Source: CAZBMD01 sp964493325 (GTDB lineage: Bacteria; Babelota; Babeliae; Babelales; RVW-14). From it: a stretch of DNA of 64,000 nucleotides. The number at the start of each line of letters is the position of its first letter. The stretch's first letter is position 1. Below are positions 25,998-34,558 of the stretch, in pieces. The stretch is taken from the NCBI GenBank assembly GCA_964493325.1, contig CAZBMD010000006.1, forward strand, positions 1-64,000, given 5' to 3'. The translations under genes were made by a program, and so were the position numbers. The notes beneath the pieces are model-generated. The model had not been told where the DNA came from. It did no database searches and saw only the letters and a list, made by a program, of their open reading frames with translations.

Positions 25998-27090
25998 CTG
26001 TTTTAATTTGTAATTCAAGCATCTGAATAACTTTAGCATCAAAGAGTCTTCCATTCTCTTTAATCTTTTCTTCAAGGAGCATCGTAAATAAATCTGGATG
26101 CTCTTTTTCCATAGCAACAGCATTATCAACTTGATGGGTTGTTGTTTTAGCAACAAGTGGAATCACTAAACATTTCTTTTTAAAAAATTCAATTTCAAAT
26201 AATGTTCCGGCACCAGCGCGAGCGATAACAAGGTCTGCAATTTGATAGAATCGTGCGATGTTAGGATCAAAGCTAAAAGTATGCGCTGCAATATTATGTT
26301 GCGCATAAAATGTTTGCCATTCTTTTTGGTCAGCAGCGCCAGTTTGATGAATAATTTGTACCTGAGAACCGGTGATCGATGTATGCATGCATGCGTTACG
26401 AACAAGCTTATTCAAAAGAGCAGAGCCCTGTGACCCCCCAATAACAAAAAGTGTTTTGCGACAAGGTAAAAATGATTGCCCTGTTGCGGCAATAGTTTTG
26501 TTAATTTCTCGAAGAATTTGATGGAGGTCAAAGATTTTATCTTGTGCTGAAAACCGAAGTGGATAGGCAGCTTTCTGACATTTTTTTGAAAAATCTTTTC
26601 CAAGAAGCCGGCATAATTTTTTTGTTGTATCAAATACGGTAAAAACGGTTGTTACGAAAGGTAAAAGTATAGTTGTAGCCTTGCCGGGAATGACATTCAG
26701 TTCATAAAGTTCAACTGGAACGCGGAAAAAAAATGCAGCCAGGCAGACTGGAATAGAGAGCAAGCCTCCTGTGCTGACAATTTTTTCAGGGCGGTGGTGA
26801 CCAATTTTGATAAGTGTTTTACAAAAAATCGTGATGACTTGAAAAATAATCTGAGGAAAGAGCCACCATTTTTTGACCGAAAATTTTGAAAGAGAGCACC
26901 CAATAACTTCTGTTACAAAAGGATGATTGTGCGCTATGTTTTGGTCAAGTGTTGTGGTGCTGGTAAAAAGGTAAACTTTTGCAGCGGTTTCTGTTTGTAT
27001 TTCTGTCCATTGCTTGCCAAGAACAAGTGCTGGCAAAATGTGCCCGCCCGATCCTGCTGCTACAATGAATAAGGACTTTGGTTTGTTCAT
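25990..27090 (-). CDS. murG: UDP-GlcNAc:lipid-linked muramoyl-pentapeptide N-acetylglucosaminyltransferase
   Basis: 366 residues. It converts lipid I to lipid II at the cytosolic face of the inner membrane. The N-terminal glycine-rich loop is AAGSGGHILPALVLG (family GGTGGH). The core contains PEKIVSTGGLLSIPVCLAAF (family GGY.S.P), ELNVIPGKAT (family EQN..PG.AN), VIGGSQGSALLN and DLVIARAGAGTLFEIEFFKK (family D....R.G..T..E). The variants Ser for Thr in GGSGGH and ELN for EQN show divergence but keep the catalytic frame. It overlaps the TPR gene by ATGA and ends against a convergent small gene. Confidence 0.93.
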   Translation of the reverse strand: MNKPKSLFIVAAGSGGHILPALVLGKQWTEIQTETAAKVYLFTSTTTLDQNIAHNHPFVTEVIGCSLSKFSVKKWWLFPQIIFQVITIFCKTLIKIGHHRPEKIVSTGGLLSIPVCLAAFFFRVPVELYELNVIPGKATTILLPFVTTVFTVFDTTKKLCRLLGKDFSKKCQKAAYPLRFSAQDKIFDLHQILREINKTIAATGQSFLPCRKTLFVIGGSQGSALLNKLVRNACMHTSITGSQVQIIHQTGAADQKEWQTFYAQHNIAAHTFSFDPNIARFYQIADLVIARAGAGTLFEIEFFKKKCLVIPLVAKTTTHQVDNAVAMEKEHPDLFTMLLEEKIKENGRLFDAKVIQMLELQIKTAT

Positions 27091-28727
27091 GTTGGTTTTT
27101 GAGCCATTGCTACGTGTTGTTTTATAATTTTGTCATGTGGTGCCAGCGCAAGCGCTTTTTTAAATAGCGATAACGCATCGTCTGTGTTTCCTTGCTTGAG
27201 CAAAATAAAACCTTTGGTATCAAGAGAGTATGGGCAGTCCGGAGTTATCTCTATGGCTTTGTCGATTAAGTTAAGCGCTGTAGAAATTTTTTGGTTTGTC
27301 TTGGCATAGTGGTACGCAAGTAGATTGTACACCGGCGGATACATTGGGTTGATGCGAATTGCTGCGTTTAAAGCTTTTTCAACGTTCTCTATGTTGCCGG
27401 TGCAAAAATAAATATAGCCGATTTGGTACAAAATTTTTGATTTGAGTTCATTTTGACAAGCGGCCGAGAGCAACTTATTGCAGCACAAAAGTCCTCGATG
27501 AAACTTATTGGTTTCAATGTACAGATCGGCAAGCATTGCTATGGTCTTGAAAGAGTGTTTCTTGTGGTGTATCAAATTTTCAAGAAGCGTGATTATTTTT
27601 TCGGTAGGAATTTTTGCTTTGCGTAGAAGAAGCAGCGTATGCAACGAGAAGTCATCGCTCGCATTTTTTTCAAGGAGCGATTGCATAAATCCAAGCGCTT
27701 GATCGACTTTCTTTTGGTTGATCAGAAGCTCGATTTTTAAAAGGATCCCTGTTTTAAAGCTTGGGTCTCGTGTTAGTGCTTCATCAATATGAGAGAGTGC
27801 TGCGTCACAGTTGCCGGAGCGTTGCTCAAGAACTGCAAGGTCGAAGAAATATTCAGCAGAATTATTTTTTATTTTTTTAAGAAAGACTGCAGCCTCTTGA
27901 AATTTTTTTTGAGCAAACAGAAGCTGAATTAATTGTTTTTCAACATTAACATCTCGACCAACAATGTCCAAAAACTGCTTATATCCCCCAATGGCTTCGT
28001 TGATTTTACCTTGTTGCTCAAGCAGCATGGCTTTAAGCAGCCAGCCTCGGTCAAATTTGGGGAATAGTTCTAAACTTTTTTCTATGCACTGGCTTGCTTG
28101 TACAAAATCATGTTGCTGTAAAAATATTTTTGATTTTAGAAACTGAAAAAGAAAATGCCGATGTTTCAGTCCAGGTTTTTCAAGGCAGGCATTCAAAAAC
28201 TTTAAAGCATCATTAAGTTTATTTCCTTTGATTTGAGCAATTGCCGTGTAGTAGGCAATTTGATCATTATCAGGATTGCGCTGCGCAAGATCAAGGAAAA
28301 TTTTTGCAGCTTTATCATCGTTGTTAACGTGTAGATATGCCTGGCCAATTGTCAATTGTAGTTCAGTATGGTTTTTGAGAAGCGTATCAAATTCTTTTTG
28401 ATGCTTTTCAACAACTTCAACAATTTTTGCAAAATTTCCGATGTTGAATAAAAGACCAATGTATCCATCATAAGCATAGATCTTCGGTTTTTGATCAAAG
28501 AGCATGTGGTAGGATGACAGAGCTCCTTCTACGTGTGCCTGGTTGTGCTGATATTCTGCTTTGAGGTACAGGTAGTACATCTCTTGCTGGTTCTTCATTT
28601 CAGCATCTACTTTTTCATCACTGATACAGCTGATCTGAGCTGAAGCGTCTTGTTGCGTTGCGGCATCGGTATGCTGGAGTAGTGCAAAAAATGTTACAAA
28701 AATGAACAGAGGCGCCAAGCGGTTCAT
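27087..28727 (-). CDS. secreted TPR-repeat protein
   Basis: 546 residues. A signal peptide (NRLAPLFIFVTFFALLQHTDA) is followed by about a dozen TPR units over residues 50-540, for example AYYTAIAQIKGNKLNDALKF and GFILLKQGNTDDALSLFKKA followed by LALAPHDK. TPR arrays mediate protein-protein contacts; here the location is periplasmic or anchored to the outer membrane. It overlaps dciA upstream (ATGA) and murG downstream (ATGA), so translation is coupled across all three. Its placement before murG suggests a role in envelope assembly (inference). Confidence 0.9.
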   Translation of the reverse strand: MNRLAPLFIFVTFFALLQHTDAATQQDASAQISCISDEKVDAEMKNQQEMYYLYLKAEYQHNQAHVEGALSSYHMLFDQKPKIYAYDGYIGLLFNIGNFAKIVEVVEKHQKEFDTLLKNHTELQLTIGQAYLHVNNDDKAAKIFLDLAQRNPDNDQIAYYTAIAQIKGNKLNDALKFLNACLEKPGLKHRHFLFQFLKSKIFLQQHDFVQASQCIEKSLELFPKFDRGWLLKAMLLEQQGKINEAIGGYKQFLDIVGRDVNVEKQLIQLLFAQKKFQEAAVFLKKIKNNSAEYFFDLAVLEQRSGNCDAALSHIDEALTRDPSFKTGILLKIELLINQKKVDQALGFMQSLLEKNASDDFSLHTLLLLRKAKIPTEKIITLLENLIHHKKHSFKTIAMLADLYIETNKFHRGLLCCNKLLSAACQNELKSKILYQIGYIYFCTGNIENVEKALNAAIRINPMYPPVYNLLAYHYAKTNQKISTALNLIDKAIEITPDCPYSLDTKGFILLKQGNTDDALSLFKKALALAPHDKIIKQHVAMAQKPT

Positions 28728-29176
28728 ACGTTTTTACTCCTTTTTATGCCGTTGCATCGGCTAAAAAAACTTTCAAGAGCGCTGCGTAGATCAGGATCCT
28801 CAACTTTTTGTAAAAATATTTTTTCATGCGCGAGCAAGGGCTTATTTACAATAAGTGGTCTCGTTTTTTGACGACGATTTTGTAGCGATTTTGCAGCGCT
28901 ATTTCCAATACCTATCTTGAAACGTATCGTTTTTATGTACTCATTTTCTAGATAACCGTTTATTTTTTTTTTGAGTATTGGACCAAGGTACAAGAGTTCT
29001 TGAGCCCAAGCCGGGTGTGTAACAGCCAGAAGGAGCGATGAGTCTTGGATCTCTTGGATAATCACTTTGTCGTGCATGTCTCCAATTATGGCCGGCCAAT
29101 GAGAGAATAGTTTTATTTTCCAATGCAGGTGTGCGGGGATGAGTGCAGGGAGTAGTTCGCTAATCTTTTTTGCCAC
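28724..29176 (-). CDS. DUF721/DciA-like protein
   Basis: About 150 residues from the GTG at 29176, which follows AAGGG by 5 bases; an ATG at 29212 with only AGG directly abutting it is the alternative start (162 residues). It has the DUF721 pattern: HWPAIIGDMHDKV, then SLLLAVTHPAWAQELLYLGP followed by ILKKKINGYL. In many bacteria lacking DnaC/DnaI, the DUF721 protein DciA loads or recruits the replicative helicase DnaB. Whether this copy does so is inferred from family. It is first in a dciA-TPR-murG operon, with an ATGA overlap to the TPR gene. Confidence 0.8.
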   Translation of the reverse strand: MAKKISELLPALIPAHLHWKIKLFSHWPAIIGDMHDKVIIQEIQDSSLLLAVTHPAWAQELLYLGPILKKKINGYLENEYIKTIRFKIGIGNSAAKSLQNRRQKTRPLIVNKPLLAHEKIFLQKVEDPDLRSALESFFSRCNGIKRSKNV

Positions 29177-29212
29177 AAAAGCCCTTATAAAGTTTTTTAT
29201 GAATACTAACAT

Positions 29213-29577
29213 CCTAAGCGTACAACAAATTTAGTAAAAGAAGGAATACTAGAATTTTTTGGTGTATTTAATTTTTACGTTAAACTAGGTTCGGTTGGCT
29301 TTTATAAGATGACGACTAAGAAGAAAAAAATAATAGGCTTCTTCTTAAGTTTGGACAGCGTGCCATTTGCACATCAAAAATTCAATTGCAAGATGTCATC
29401 CCCGACTTGATCGGGGATCCAGTAAATAAAATATTACGCATGGATAGGGCTCAAAGGCCTGGATGACACCTGTCGTTGTGTGTGTTTTTACAGCAACAAC
29501 ATTATTGTGATTTATAATCTATATCTAAAAAAGCAACCAGAACTTATTTCTAAATTTATGGTTTTTGAAAGGATTTT
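29213..29577. other. 365-base intergenic region with a palindromic repeat and putative -10 box
   Basis: It lies between divergently transcribed dciA-like and nhaC-like genes. It holds the inverted-repeat element at 29395-29467 and a TATAAT at 29513-29518, with TTTACA at 29487-29492 as a poorly spaced -35 (20 bases), probably driving nhaC. The part from 29213 to 29390 shows nothing recognisable. Confidence 0.45.
29395..29467. repeat. palindromic intergenic repeat element
   Basis: The left part has an 8-bp perfect hairpin ATCCCCGA-CTTGA-TCGGGGAT (29398-29418) flanked by GTC and CCAG. The outer arms GTCATCC (29395-29401) and GGATGAC (29461-29467) pair around the whole 73-bp unit. Elements with this GTCATCCCCGACTTGATCGG core occur between genes in unrelated bacteria, from memory especially intracellular ones. 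It therefore looks like a mobile palindromic repeat rather than a terminator, since no T-run follows. Confidence 0.65.
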
Positions 29578-31197
29578 ATGCAAACTGGTTGGCTTGTTCT
29601 TACTCCAGCACTGTTAGTTGTATTTTTGGCGCTCATGACGCGGCGGATAGTTTTTTCATTGCTTAGTGGCATAACGCTTGCTGCGCTCATTTTACATAAT
29701 TTTCAGGTGATGCCGGCCGTCTCCACCGTTGCGTCACGGATTTGGAGCTCTACAGAGCTTGGGTACTTGACCTCGTGGCATGCATTTTTTTCGGCATGGT
29801 ACCTTTTTATCTGTTTATTTTTGATTGTTTTGGGCATTATGATTTCTATGATCAATCAGGCTGGAGGGGCTTATGCCTATGGCAATTTTATTGCCGCGCG
29901 ATTGAAGAGTCAAAAAAATGTAGAGTGTTCGTGTTTGCTGTTGTCGCTCCTTTTTTTTGTTGATGACTATTTTAGCAGCCTGACAGTCGGTTCGGTGATG
30001 CAGCCCATTACCGATCAGTTTAAGATTCCGCGCGTCAAACTTGCTCTTTTGATTAGCACGGTGGCAGCGCCGCTGGCTGTTTTGTTTCCTATTTCTAGCT
30101 GGTCTGCCGATATTGTTATGCAGCTTCGACAATCAGGCATTTCGTCAGTTGACGGGCAAGCCGGTGTGCTTATCAGTGCCGACCCATTTTCTTTGTACCT
30201 ATCGGTTATTCCATTTCTTTTTTATTCGATTATTACTATTGTCTGCATTTGGTTTGTCGTTATCAGGCGATTATCTTTTGGGTTACTCAAAAAACATGAA
30301 AGCGCGGCGCAAAAAACGGGCAACCTTTTTGCCGGAAAAATTGCAGTGGTCAAGCGCATGAGCGAGGTTGTTCCTCACGCAGCAGGCCAAGCGCATGTCA
30401 TGGACTTTTTACTGCCAATTGTACTGCTATTTGGTGGCGTTATTGCTGGCATTGCTGTGCTCGGGTTTGGCAAGGTGCCCATTGCTCTTTTCTTGGGAAG
30501 CTTGGTAGCAACGCTTGTGAGCGGTGTGTATTTATTTTTGAATAAACGACTAAAAAGTTCACAAATTATTCCAATCATTTCTGAGGGTGCTCAGATGATG
30601 TTGCCATCAATCATGGTGTTGGTGCTCATTTGGACGCTTAGCTCTCTTCTAAAAAATGATCTTGCATCAGGGCAATATCTTGCCGATCTGCTTATTGGAC
30701 ACATTGATACAGCCTTTTTCCCCGTTGTATTTTTTTATATTGCAACGTTAATTTCGGCTATGATGGGTTCTGCGTGGGGAACCATTGGCATTTTGATTGC
30801 AATTGCAGTTCCCATGTTGGTCTCATTTGCTGGCATTGTTGTACCTGCAAGCCTTGATCAACTGCCCATGCTTGCACCAATGATTGCCTCTATTATTTCG
30901 GGTGCTGTTGCGGGTAATCATTTATCGCCAATTGCTGACATTATGCTCATGTCGGCAACCAGTGCAGGAGCGTATCATTTGGATCTTGTTAAGGCGCAGA
31001 TGACGTTTGCAGTGCCTATGTTGATTTCAACCGGTATCTCTTTTGCCATTGTTGGATGCATGATTCAAATCCACGGAGCTTTGATAGCCATTGCCACAGC
31101 GTTGGGTGTTGGGCTATTGGTTGGATGCGGAGCTTTGCGCCTGATGTCTTTGTTTGGAGGTAAGATCCAAGACGCGGGGTATTGTCGTCTCTCATGA
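29578..31197 (+). CDS. NhaC-family Na+/H+ antiporter-like membrane protein
   Basis: 539 residues with about 12 transmembrane helices. Family landmarks are the early GWLVLTPALLVVFLALMTRR, LLSLLFFVDDYFSSLTVGSV, ALLISTVAAPLAVLFPISSW, AMMGSAWGTIGILIAIAVPM and ISGAVAGNHLSPIADIMLMS. Acidic pairs in membrane segments (FVDDYF) fit cation/proton exchange. The family includes sodium/proton and malate/lactate antiporters, so the ions exchanged are not certain. AAAGGA precedes the ATG by four bases. The stop overlaps the start of the PBP gene (ATGA). Confidence 0.88.
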   Translation: MQTGWLVLTPALLVVFLALMTRRIVFSLLSGITLAALILHNFQVMPAVSTVASRIWSSTELGYLTSWHAFFSAWYLFICLFLIVLGIMISMINQAGGAYAYGNFIAARLKSQKNVECSCLLLSLLFFVDDYFSSLTVGSVMQPITDQFKIPRVKLALLISTVAAPLAVLFPISSWSADIVMQLRQSGISSVDGQAGVLISADPFSLYLSVIPFLFYSIITIVCIWFVVIRRLSFGLLKKHESAAQKTGNLFAGKIAVVKRMSEVVPHAAGQAHVMDFLLPIVLLFGGVIAGIAVLGFGKVPIALFLGSLVATLVSGVYLFLNKRLKSSQIIPIISEGAQMMLPSIMVLVLIWTLSSLLKNDLASGQYLADLLIGHIDTAFFPVVFFYIATLISAMMGSAWGTIGILIAIAVPMLVSFAGIVVPASLDQLPMLAPMIASIISGAVAGNHLSPIADIMLMSATSAGAYHLDLVKAQMTFAVPMLISTGISFAIVGCMIQIHGALIAIATALGVGLLVGCGALRLMSLFGGKIQDAGYCRLS

Positions 31198-33092
31198 TTG
31201 GTCGTCTGATTCGCTGGATTTTTTGTATATCTGTTTTGAGTGGCTGTGCCCTTTGTGGTGCAGCCTTTTATTTGTGGAGCACCGATCTTGTGGATTTTAC
31301 TTCACTTGAGCGTTCATCGCTATCGGTGCCTTCGGTCATTGTGGATGAGCTTGGCCGCGAGATTGCTCGCTTTGAGCAGGATAAGCGAGAGCCAATTCGG
31401 TACGAAAAACTTCCCCAAAGTATTATTAGTGCATTTGTAACCACCGAAGATCGTGATTTTTTTCATCATCCCGGTGTTTCTATCAAAGGCATTGTTCGCT
31501 CGGCTTTGGTGAATTTGTATTACCGGCGTGCGGTCCAAGGAGCTAGTACTATCACGCAGCAACTTGCTCGATTGGTTTTTTTAAGCTCTGAGCGTACGTG
31601 GTGGCGCAAAATTCAAGAAATTTTCATTGCGCTTCAGATTGAGCGGCAATGTAGCAAAGAGCAGATTTTAGAACTGTATCTTAACAATATTTACTTTGGA
31701 CGAGGCATTTATGGGGTTGAAGCTGCAATGCGCCGGTTTTGGCAAAAATCGGTAACCGATGTCACGCTTGAGCAAGCGGCAATGCTTGCCGCCATTGCAA
31801 AGTCGGCACGATTTTATTCGCCGCTCAACGCGCCACTCAGTGCCCGTCGGCGTCGTGATGTGGTGCTGCGCAGCATGCGTGACCAAAAAATTATTTCTCC
31901 TCAAGAATGTGCCGTTGCCATGAATAAGAAGCTGGATATTGTTGATGACGAATCGGGAGGGCCTATAAGGCTCTACCTCCAGGAATGGATTAGGCAGTGG
32001 GCAGAACGTCTTTGGGGGCGTGAGCGCTTGTATCGGGGAGGGCTTAAAATTAAAACCACCATCAACCTGGATGTTCAAGATGCTGCAGAGCGAGCGTTCA
32101 CTCAAGTTGTAGGTCCGTTGCAGAAAAAAATGGGTGATAATCTGAATGGTGGACTTGTAGCCATGCAGCCACAAACAGGAGCAATTCGCGCCGTGGTTGG
32201 TGGCATGGATTTTAAAAAATCGCAGTTTAATCGAGCTTTTCAGGCCTATCGGCAGATAGGGTCCTCATTTAAGCCCATTTTATATTCCTGTGCCCTTAAA
32301 GCTGGCGTTCCCATGAACTCAGTTTTTGTTGATGAACAGGTTGAGGTGGTAATGCCAAACGGCAATGTGTGGAAGCCAAAAAATTGGAATAATAAATTTG
32401 AAGGGCCCATGACTCTTGCTCGTGCCCTCACGCGGTCTAATAATATGATAGCCATCAAGTTGCTGATGGAAGTGGGTATGCAGAGCGTGATAACCATGGC
32501 TCGTCGCTTTGGGCTCTCTCGTGGTTTGCTGCCCTATCCGTCAGTTGCGCTGGGTATAGTCGAGTCTACCGTTGAGCAAAACACGGCGGCATTCAATGTT
32601 TTTGCCAACAATGGAGTGTACGTCAAGCCTGTACTTATCGAATGGGTAAAAGATGCCCATGGCAACAAGCTTTGGCAGGCAGAAAAAGAGTCTTATCAGG
32701 TTCTTTCGCCCCGTCTTGCCAGTCAAATGGTGAGCCTTTTGGGTCTGCGCATGAAAATGGCTGCGCGAACGCACAAAAATTGGATTAACGTTGAATCGAT
32801 AGGCAAGACAGGGTCGACCAACGGGGCGGCAGAAACCTGGTTTGTGGGGGCAACGCCCGATCTTACCACTGCAATCTACATTGGTCGGGATGATAACAAG
32901 CCGCTGGGCAACAATGTTTTTGCTACGTCAACCACCATGCCGATGTGGATCAATTTTTACAAGCAGCTTCAGCTCTCAAAAAAGCACTTTTATCGCGACC
33001 CATCGCTCAAAAAGGTTTCTTTTGACTGGATAACGGGTGCGCTTGCGTCGAATGAAGATTCGAATAAAAATATCGTGAAAATTCTTGAATAA
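31194..33092 (+). CDS. class A penicillin-binding protein (PBP1A-like)
   Basis: 632 residues from the ATG at 31194, which overlaps the antiporter stop as ATGA; an upstream TTG is less likely. One N-terminal membrane anchor precedes the glycosyltransferase 51 domain, with the catalytic Glu in TEDRDFFHHPG and QGASTITQQLARLVFL, then YLNNIYFGRGIYGVEAA. The transpeptidase domain has the active-site GSSFKP (SxxK), RSNN (SxN) and KTGST (KTG) motifs. It polymerises and cross-links peptidoglycan in the periplasm. It is shorter than E. coli PBP1A (850 residues), lacking the OB insertion. All catalytic motifs are intact, so the cell wall pathway appears functional at this step. Confidence 0.96.
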   Translation: MIGRLIRWIFCISVLSGCALCGAAFYLWSTDLVDFTSLERSSLSVPSVIVDELGREIARFEQDKREPIRYEKLPQSIISAFVTTEDRDFFHHPGVSIKGIVRSALVNLYYRRAVQGASTITQQLARLVFLSSERTWWRKIQEIFIALQIERQCSKEQILELYLNNIYFGRGIYGVEAAMRRFWQKSVTDVTLEQAAMLAAIAKSARFYSPLNAPLSARRRRDVVLRSMRDQKIISPQECAVAMNKKLDIVDDESGGPIRLYLQEWIRQWAERLWGRERLYRGGLKIKTTINLDVQDAAERAFTQVVGPLQKKMGDNLNGGLVAMQPQTGAIRAVVGGMDFKKSQFNRAFQAYRQIGSSFKPILYSCALKAGVPMNSVFVDEQVEVVMPNGNVWKPKNWNNKFEGPMTLARALTRSNNMIAIKLLMEVGMQSVITMARRFGLSRGLLPYPSVALGIVESTVEQNTAAFNVFANNGVYVKPVLIEWVKDAHGNKLWQAEKESYQVLSPRLASQMVSLLGLRMKMAARTHKNWINVESIGKTGSTNGAAETWFVGATPDLTTAIYIGRDDNKPLGNNVFATSTTMPMWINFYKQLQLSKKHFYRDPSLKKVSFDWITGALASNEDSNKNIVKILE

Positions 33093-33196
33093 ATCTTTTT
33101 AATCGAAAATCAACTTTATTTTATCGAAGAAGATGGCTGACAAGCCCAGAATCCTAAAAAATAAGTGCCTTAGGATCTATGTATTGCGATACAAAT

Positions 33197-33262
33197 GTCG
33201 AATTATCTAGGGATAAAAGTCGAATAGACTGGGGTTTTATGTCGAATTAACATGGTAAAAAA
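33197..33262 (+). repeat. three direct 22-bp repeats, iteron-like
   Basis: GTCGAAT begins at 33197, 33219 and 33241, exactly 22 bases apart. The three units share GTCGAAT, then C at position 11 and GG at 14-15 (consensus GTCGAATNNNCNNGG). Two-turn helical spacing puts all copies on the same DNA face, as for an operator or iteron bound by a multimeric protein. It lies about 150 bases upstream of the secreted protein at 33412. Confidence 0.6.
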
Positions 33263-33329
33263 GATTTTTTTGACTAGAGAACGGGTGATTTTTTCAAAAT
33301 TCTTCAAAAATTAGTGCATTTTTTAGTTT

Positions 33330-33339
33330 AATTGCAATT
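33330..33339. promoter_or_regulatory. AATTGCAATT palindrome upstream of first secreted-pair gene
   Basis: The 10-bp palindrome AATTGCAATT, followed by T's and about 20 bases later AAATTGGTAATG, ends 73 bases before the ATG. The same palindrome with a similar downstream AAATTG lies 87 bases before the next gene in the pair. Shared position suggests a common promoter or operator; no clear -35/-10 pair was read. Confidence 0.35.
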
Positions 33340-33411
33340 TTTTCTATTGCTTGGTTAAATTGGTAATGATTAATAGATTATTTAAATCATGAGTTTCCGG
33401 GGGGAAATGGT

Positions 33412-34353
33412 ATGAAAATTTTTAAAAACAGTATATTTTTCTTGATGCTGAGTATGGGAGCTACCTGCTTGCCCATGGTTAGGATTACTATCGATTCTGA
33501 GATATTCAATACGCCCGTTTATCAAGAAATTGAGAGAGAGTTTGAAGTGGCATTTGAACAAGAGAAAACTTGGCAAGAGAGACTAACTGAATTTGCTAAG
33601 GATGTGCGTGATTATCCATTTAAAAATCCTTGGACATTTTCCTTTATCACTAGTTTTTCTACAGGAGGGGCGTTTCTTTTTAAAGATCATTTATTATCTA
33701 TTGGATCTTATGCAGCGCCTTATGCTCTAACAGCTGGAAAACTTGTTTCAAAAGGTTTGTTGTCTGCTATTACAGAGCAACCAAAAGTTGTTTCATCACC
33801 TACTATTGTTAGAGCAAAGCCAACTTTGTGGCAAGCAATACAACATGATGTCTTTGGAAAGCGTTTGCCTCAAGCTCCTTCTCGCGTTCTAAGCAAGGCA
33901 CCTTCTATTCTGCCGCTAAAAAAAATTAATACAAAGTGGTTGTATTGTGGAATAGGGTTTTCGGTTTTGGTAATAGCGATTTGGCGATGGACGCAGCGGT
34001 ATGAGCGTCAATTTTCTGCTTTAGTCAGACAGTTAAAAAATGAGGTCCAAAGCTACAAAAGTTTTTTTTATACTAATAAAAAAGTGAGGGACTTATCTAC
34101 TATGCGTGGACTAGCTTCTTTTCTAGATAACAATAACAATGCTCTTATAGTTCTAATAAGAGAATACTTTACTCCACACTTAGCGGTTGCAAAGAAAATT
34201 TCTGATGATTTTGTGTCACTTAGCGCGAAAGTAAGGAGTTTGCCTGGTCTCAGGGATCGTTGCACCCAATTTGTCGGTTTGAGTGGTAGATTCTATGAAG
34301 AGCTTTCTTCCCAACATAGGAACCTTAATCTAATAGGTGCAAAAATCCAATAG
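33412..34353 (+). CDS. secreted/membrane protein of unknown function, first of a related pair
   Basis: 313 residues. A signal peptide (KIFKNSIFFLMLSMGATCLP) is followed by Met. There is a Gly/Ser-rich hydrophobic segment near residues 78-105 and a second membrane helix near 181-195 (WLYCGIGFSVLVIAIW), then a basic, helical C-terminal domain. Layout and spacing match the next gene, which has the same signal, two-helix and helical-tail design and a VRD.P..... motif before the first helix. They look like diverged paralogs. No known domain was recognised. The C-terminal domain, after two helices, may face the periplasm or cytosol depending on topology. A strong terminator follows. Confidence 0.75.
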   Translation: MKIFKNSIFFLMLSMGATCLPMVRITIDSEIFNTPVYQEIEREFEVAFEQEKTWQERLTEFAKDVRDYPFKNPWTFSFITSFSTGGAFLFKDHLLSIGSYAAPYALTAGKLVSKGLLSAITEQPKVVSSPTIVRAKPTLWQAIQHDVFGKRLPQAPSRVLSKAPSILPLKKINTKWLYCGIGFSVLVIAIWRWTQRYERQFSALVRQLKNEVQSYKSFFYTNKKVRDLSTMRGLASFLDNNNNALIVLIREYFTPHLAVAKKISDDFVSLSAKVRSLPGLRDRCTQFVGLSGRFYEELSSQHRNLNLIGAKIQ

Positions 34354-34391
34354 GTGCACGAAACTAAATCAAATATCTGTACTATGATACC

Positions 34392-34434
34392 AAAGGCAAG
34401 GGTAAAATTTTAAAGTTCCCCCTTGCCTTTTTCT
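34392..34434 (+). terminator. intrinsic terminator
   Basis: AAAGGCAAGGG (34392-34402) pairs perfectly over 11 bp with CCCTTGCCTTT (34420-34430) and runs into a T-rich tail. It ends transcription of the secreted protein at 33412, so the next gene has its own promoter. Confidence 0.85.
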
Positions 34435-34462
34435 TTATAACATACCATAAATATTTTCAAAT

Positions 34463-34472
34463 AATTGCAATT
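34463..34472. promoter_or_regulatory. AATTGCAATT palindrome upstream of second secreted-pair gene
   Basis: A copy of the AATTGCAATT palindrome found at 33330, again followed by a T-rich stretch and AAATTG (34489-34495 area). It ends 87 bases before the ATG of the next gene. Co-regulation of the two paralogs is inferred from the shared element only. Confidence 0.35.
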
Positions 34473-34558
34473 TTTCAATTTATTTATGTAAATTGATGGT
34501 GTCCATGATCTAATCGGGACGTTATCAATTATGAGGAATTGAATGTTAGGGGGATTGT

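Larger units (their letters stand above)
33093..33411. other. intergenic region upstream of the secreted pair
   Basis: A 319-base gap. It contains the three-unit 22-bp array (33197-33262) and an AATTGCAATT palindrome (33330-33339) shared with the next gene's upstream region. Two further TCGAA pentamers lie at 33103 and 33124. The ribosome site is a G-rich GGGGGGAAA just before the ATG. No open frame or RNA gene is evident. Confidence 0.5.

Noticed and set aside
33197..33262. Minimal CRISPR array.
   Set aside because: Period 22 bp, with only about 10 conserved positions per unit and no distinct spacers or cas genes; an operator or iteron array fits better.
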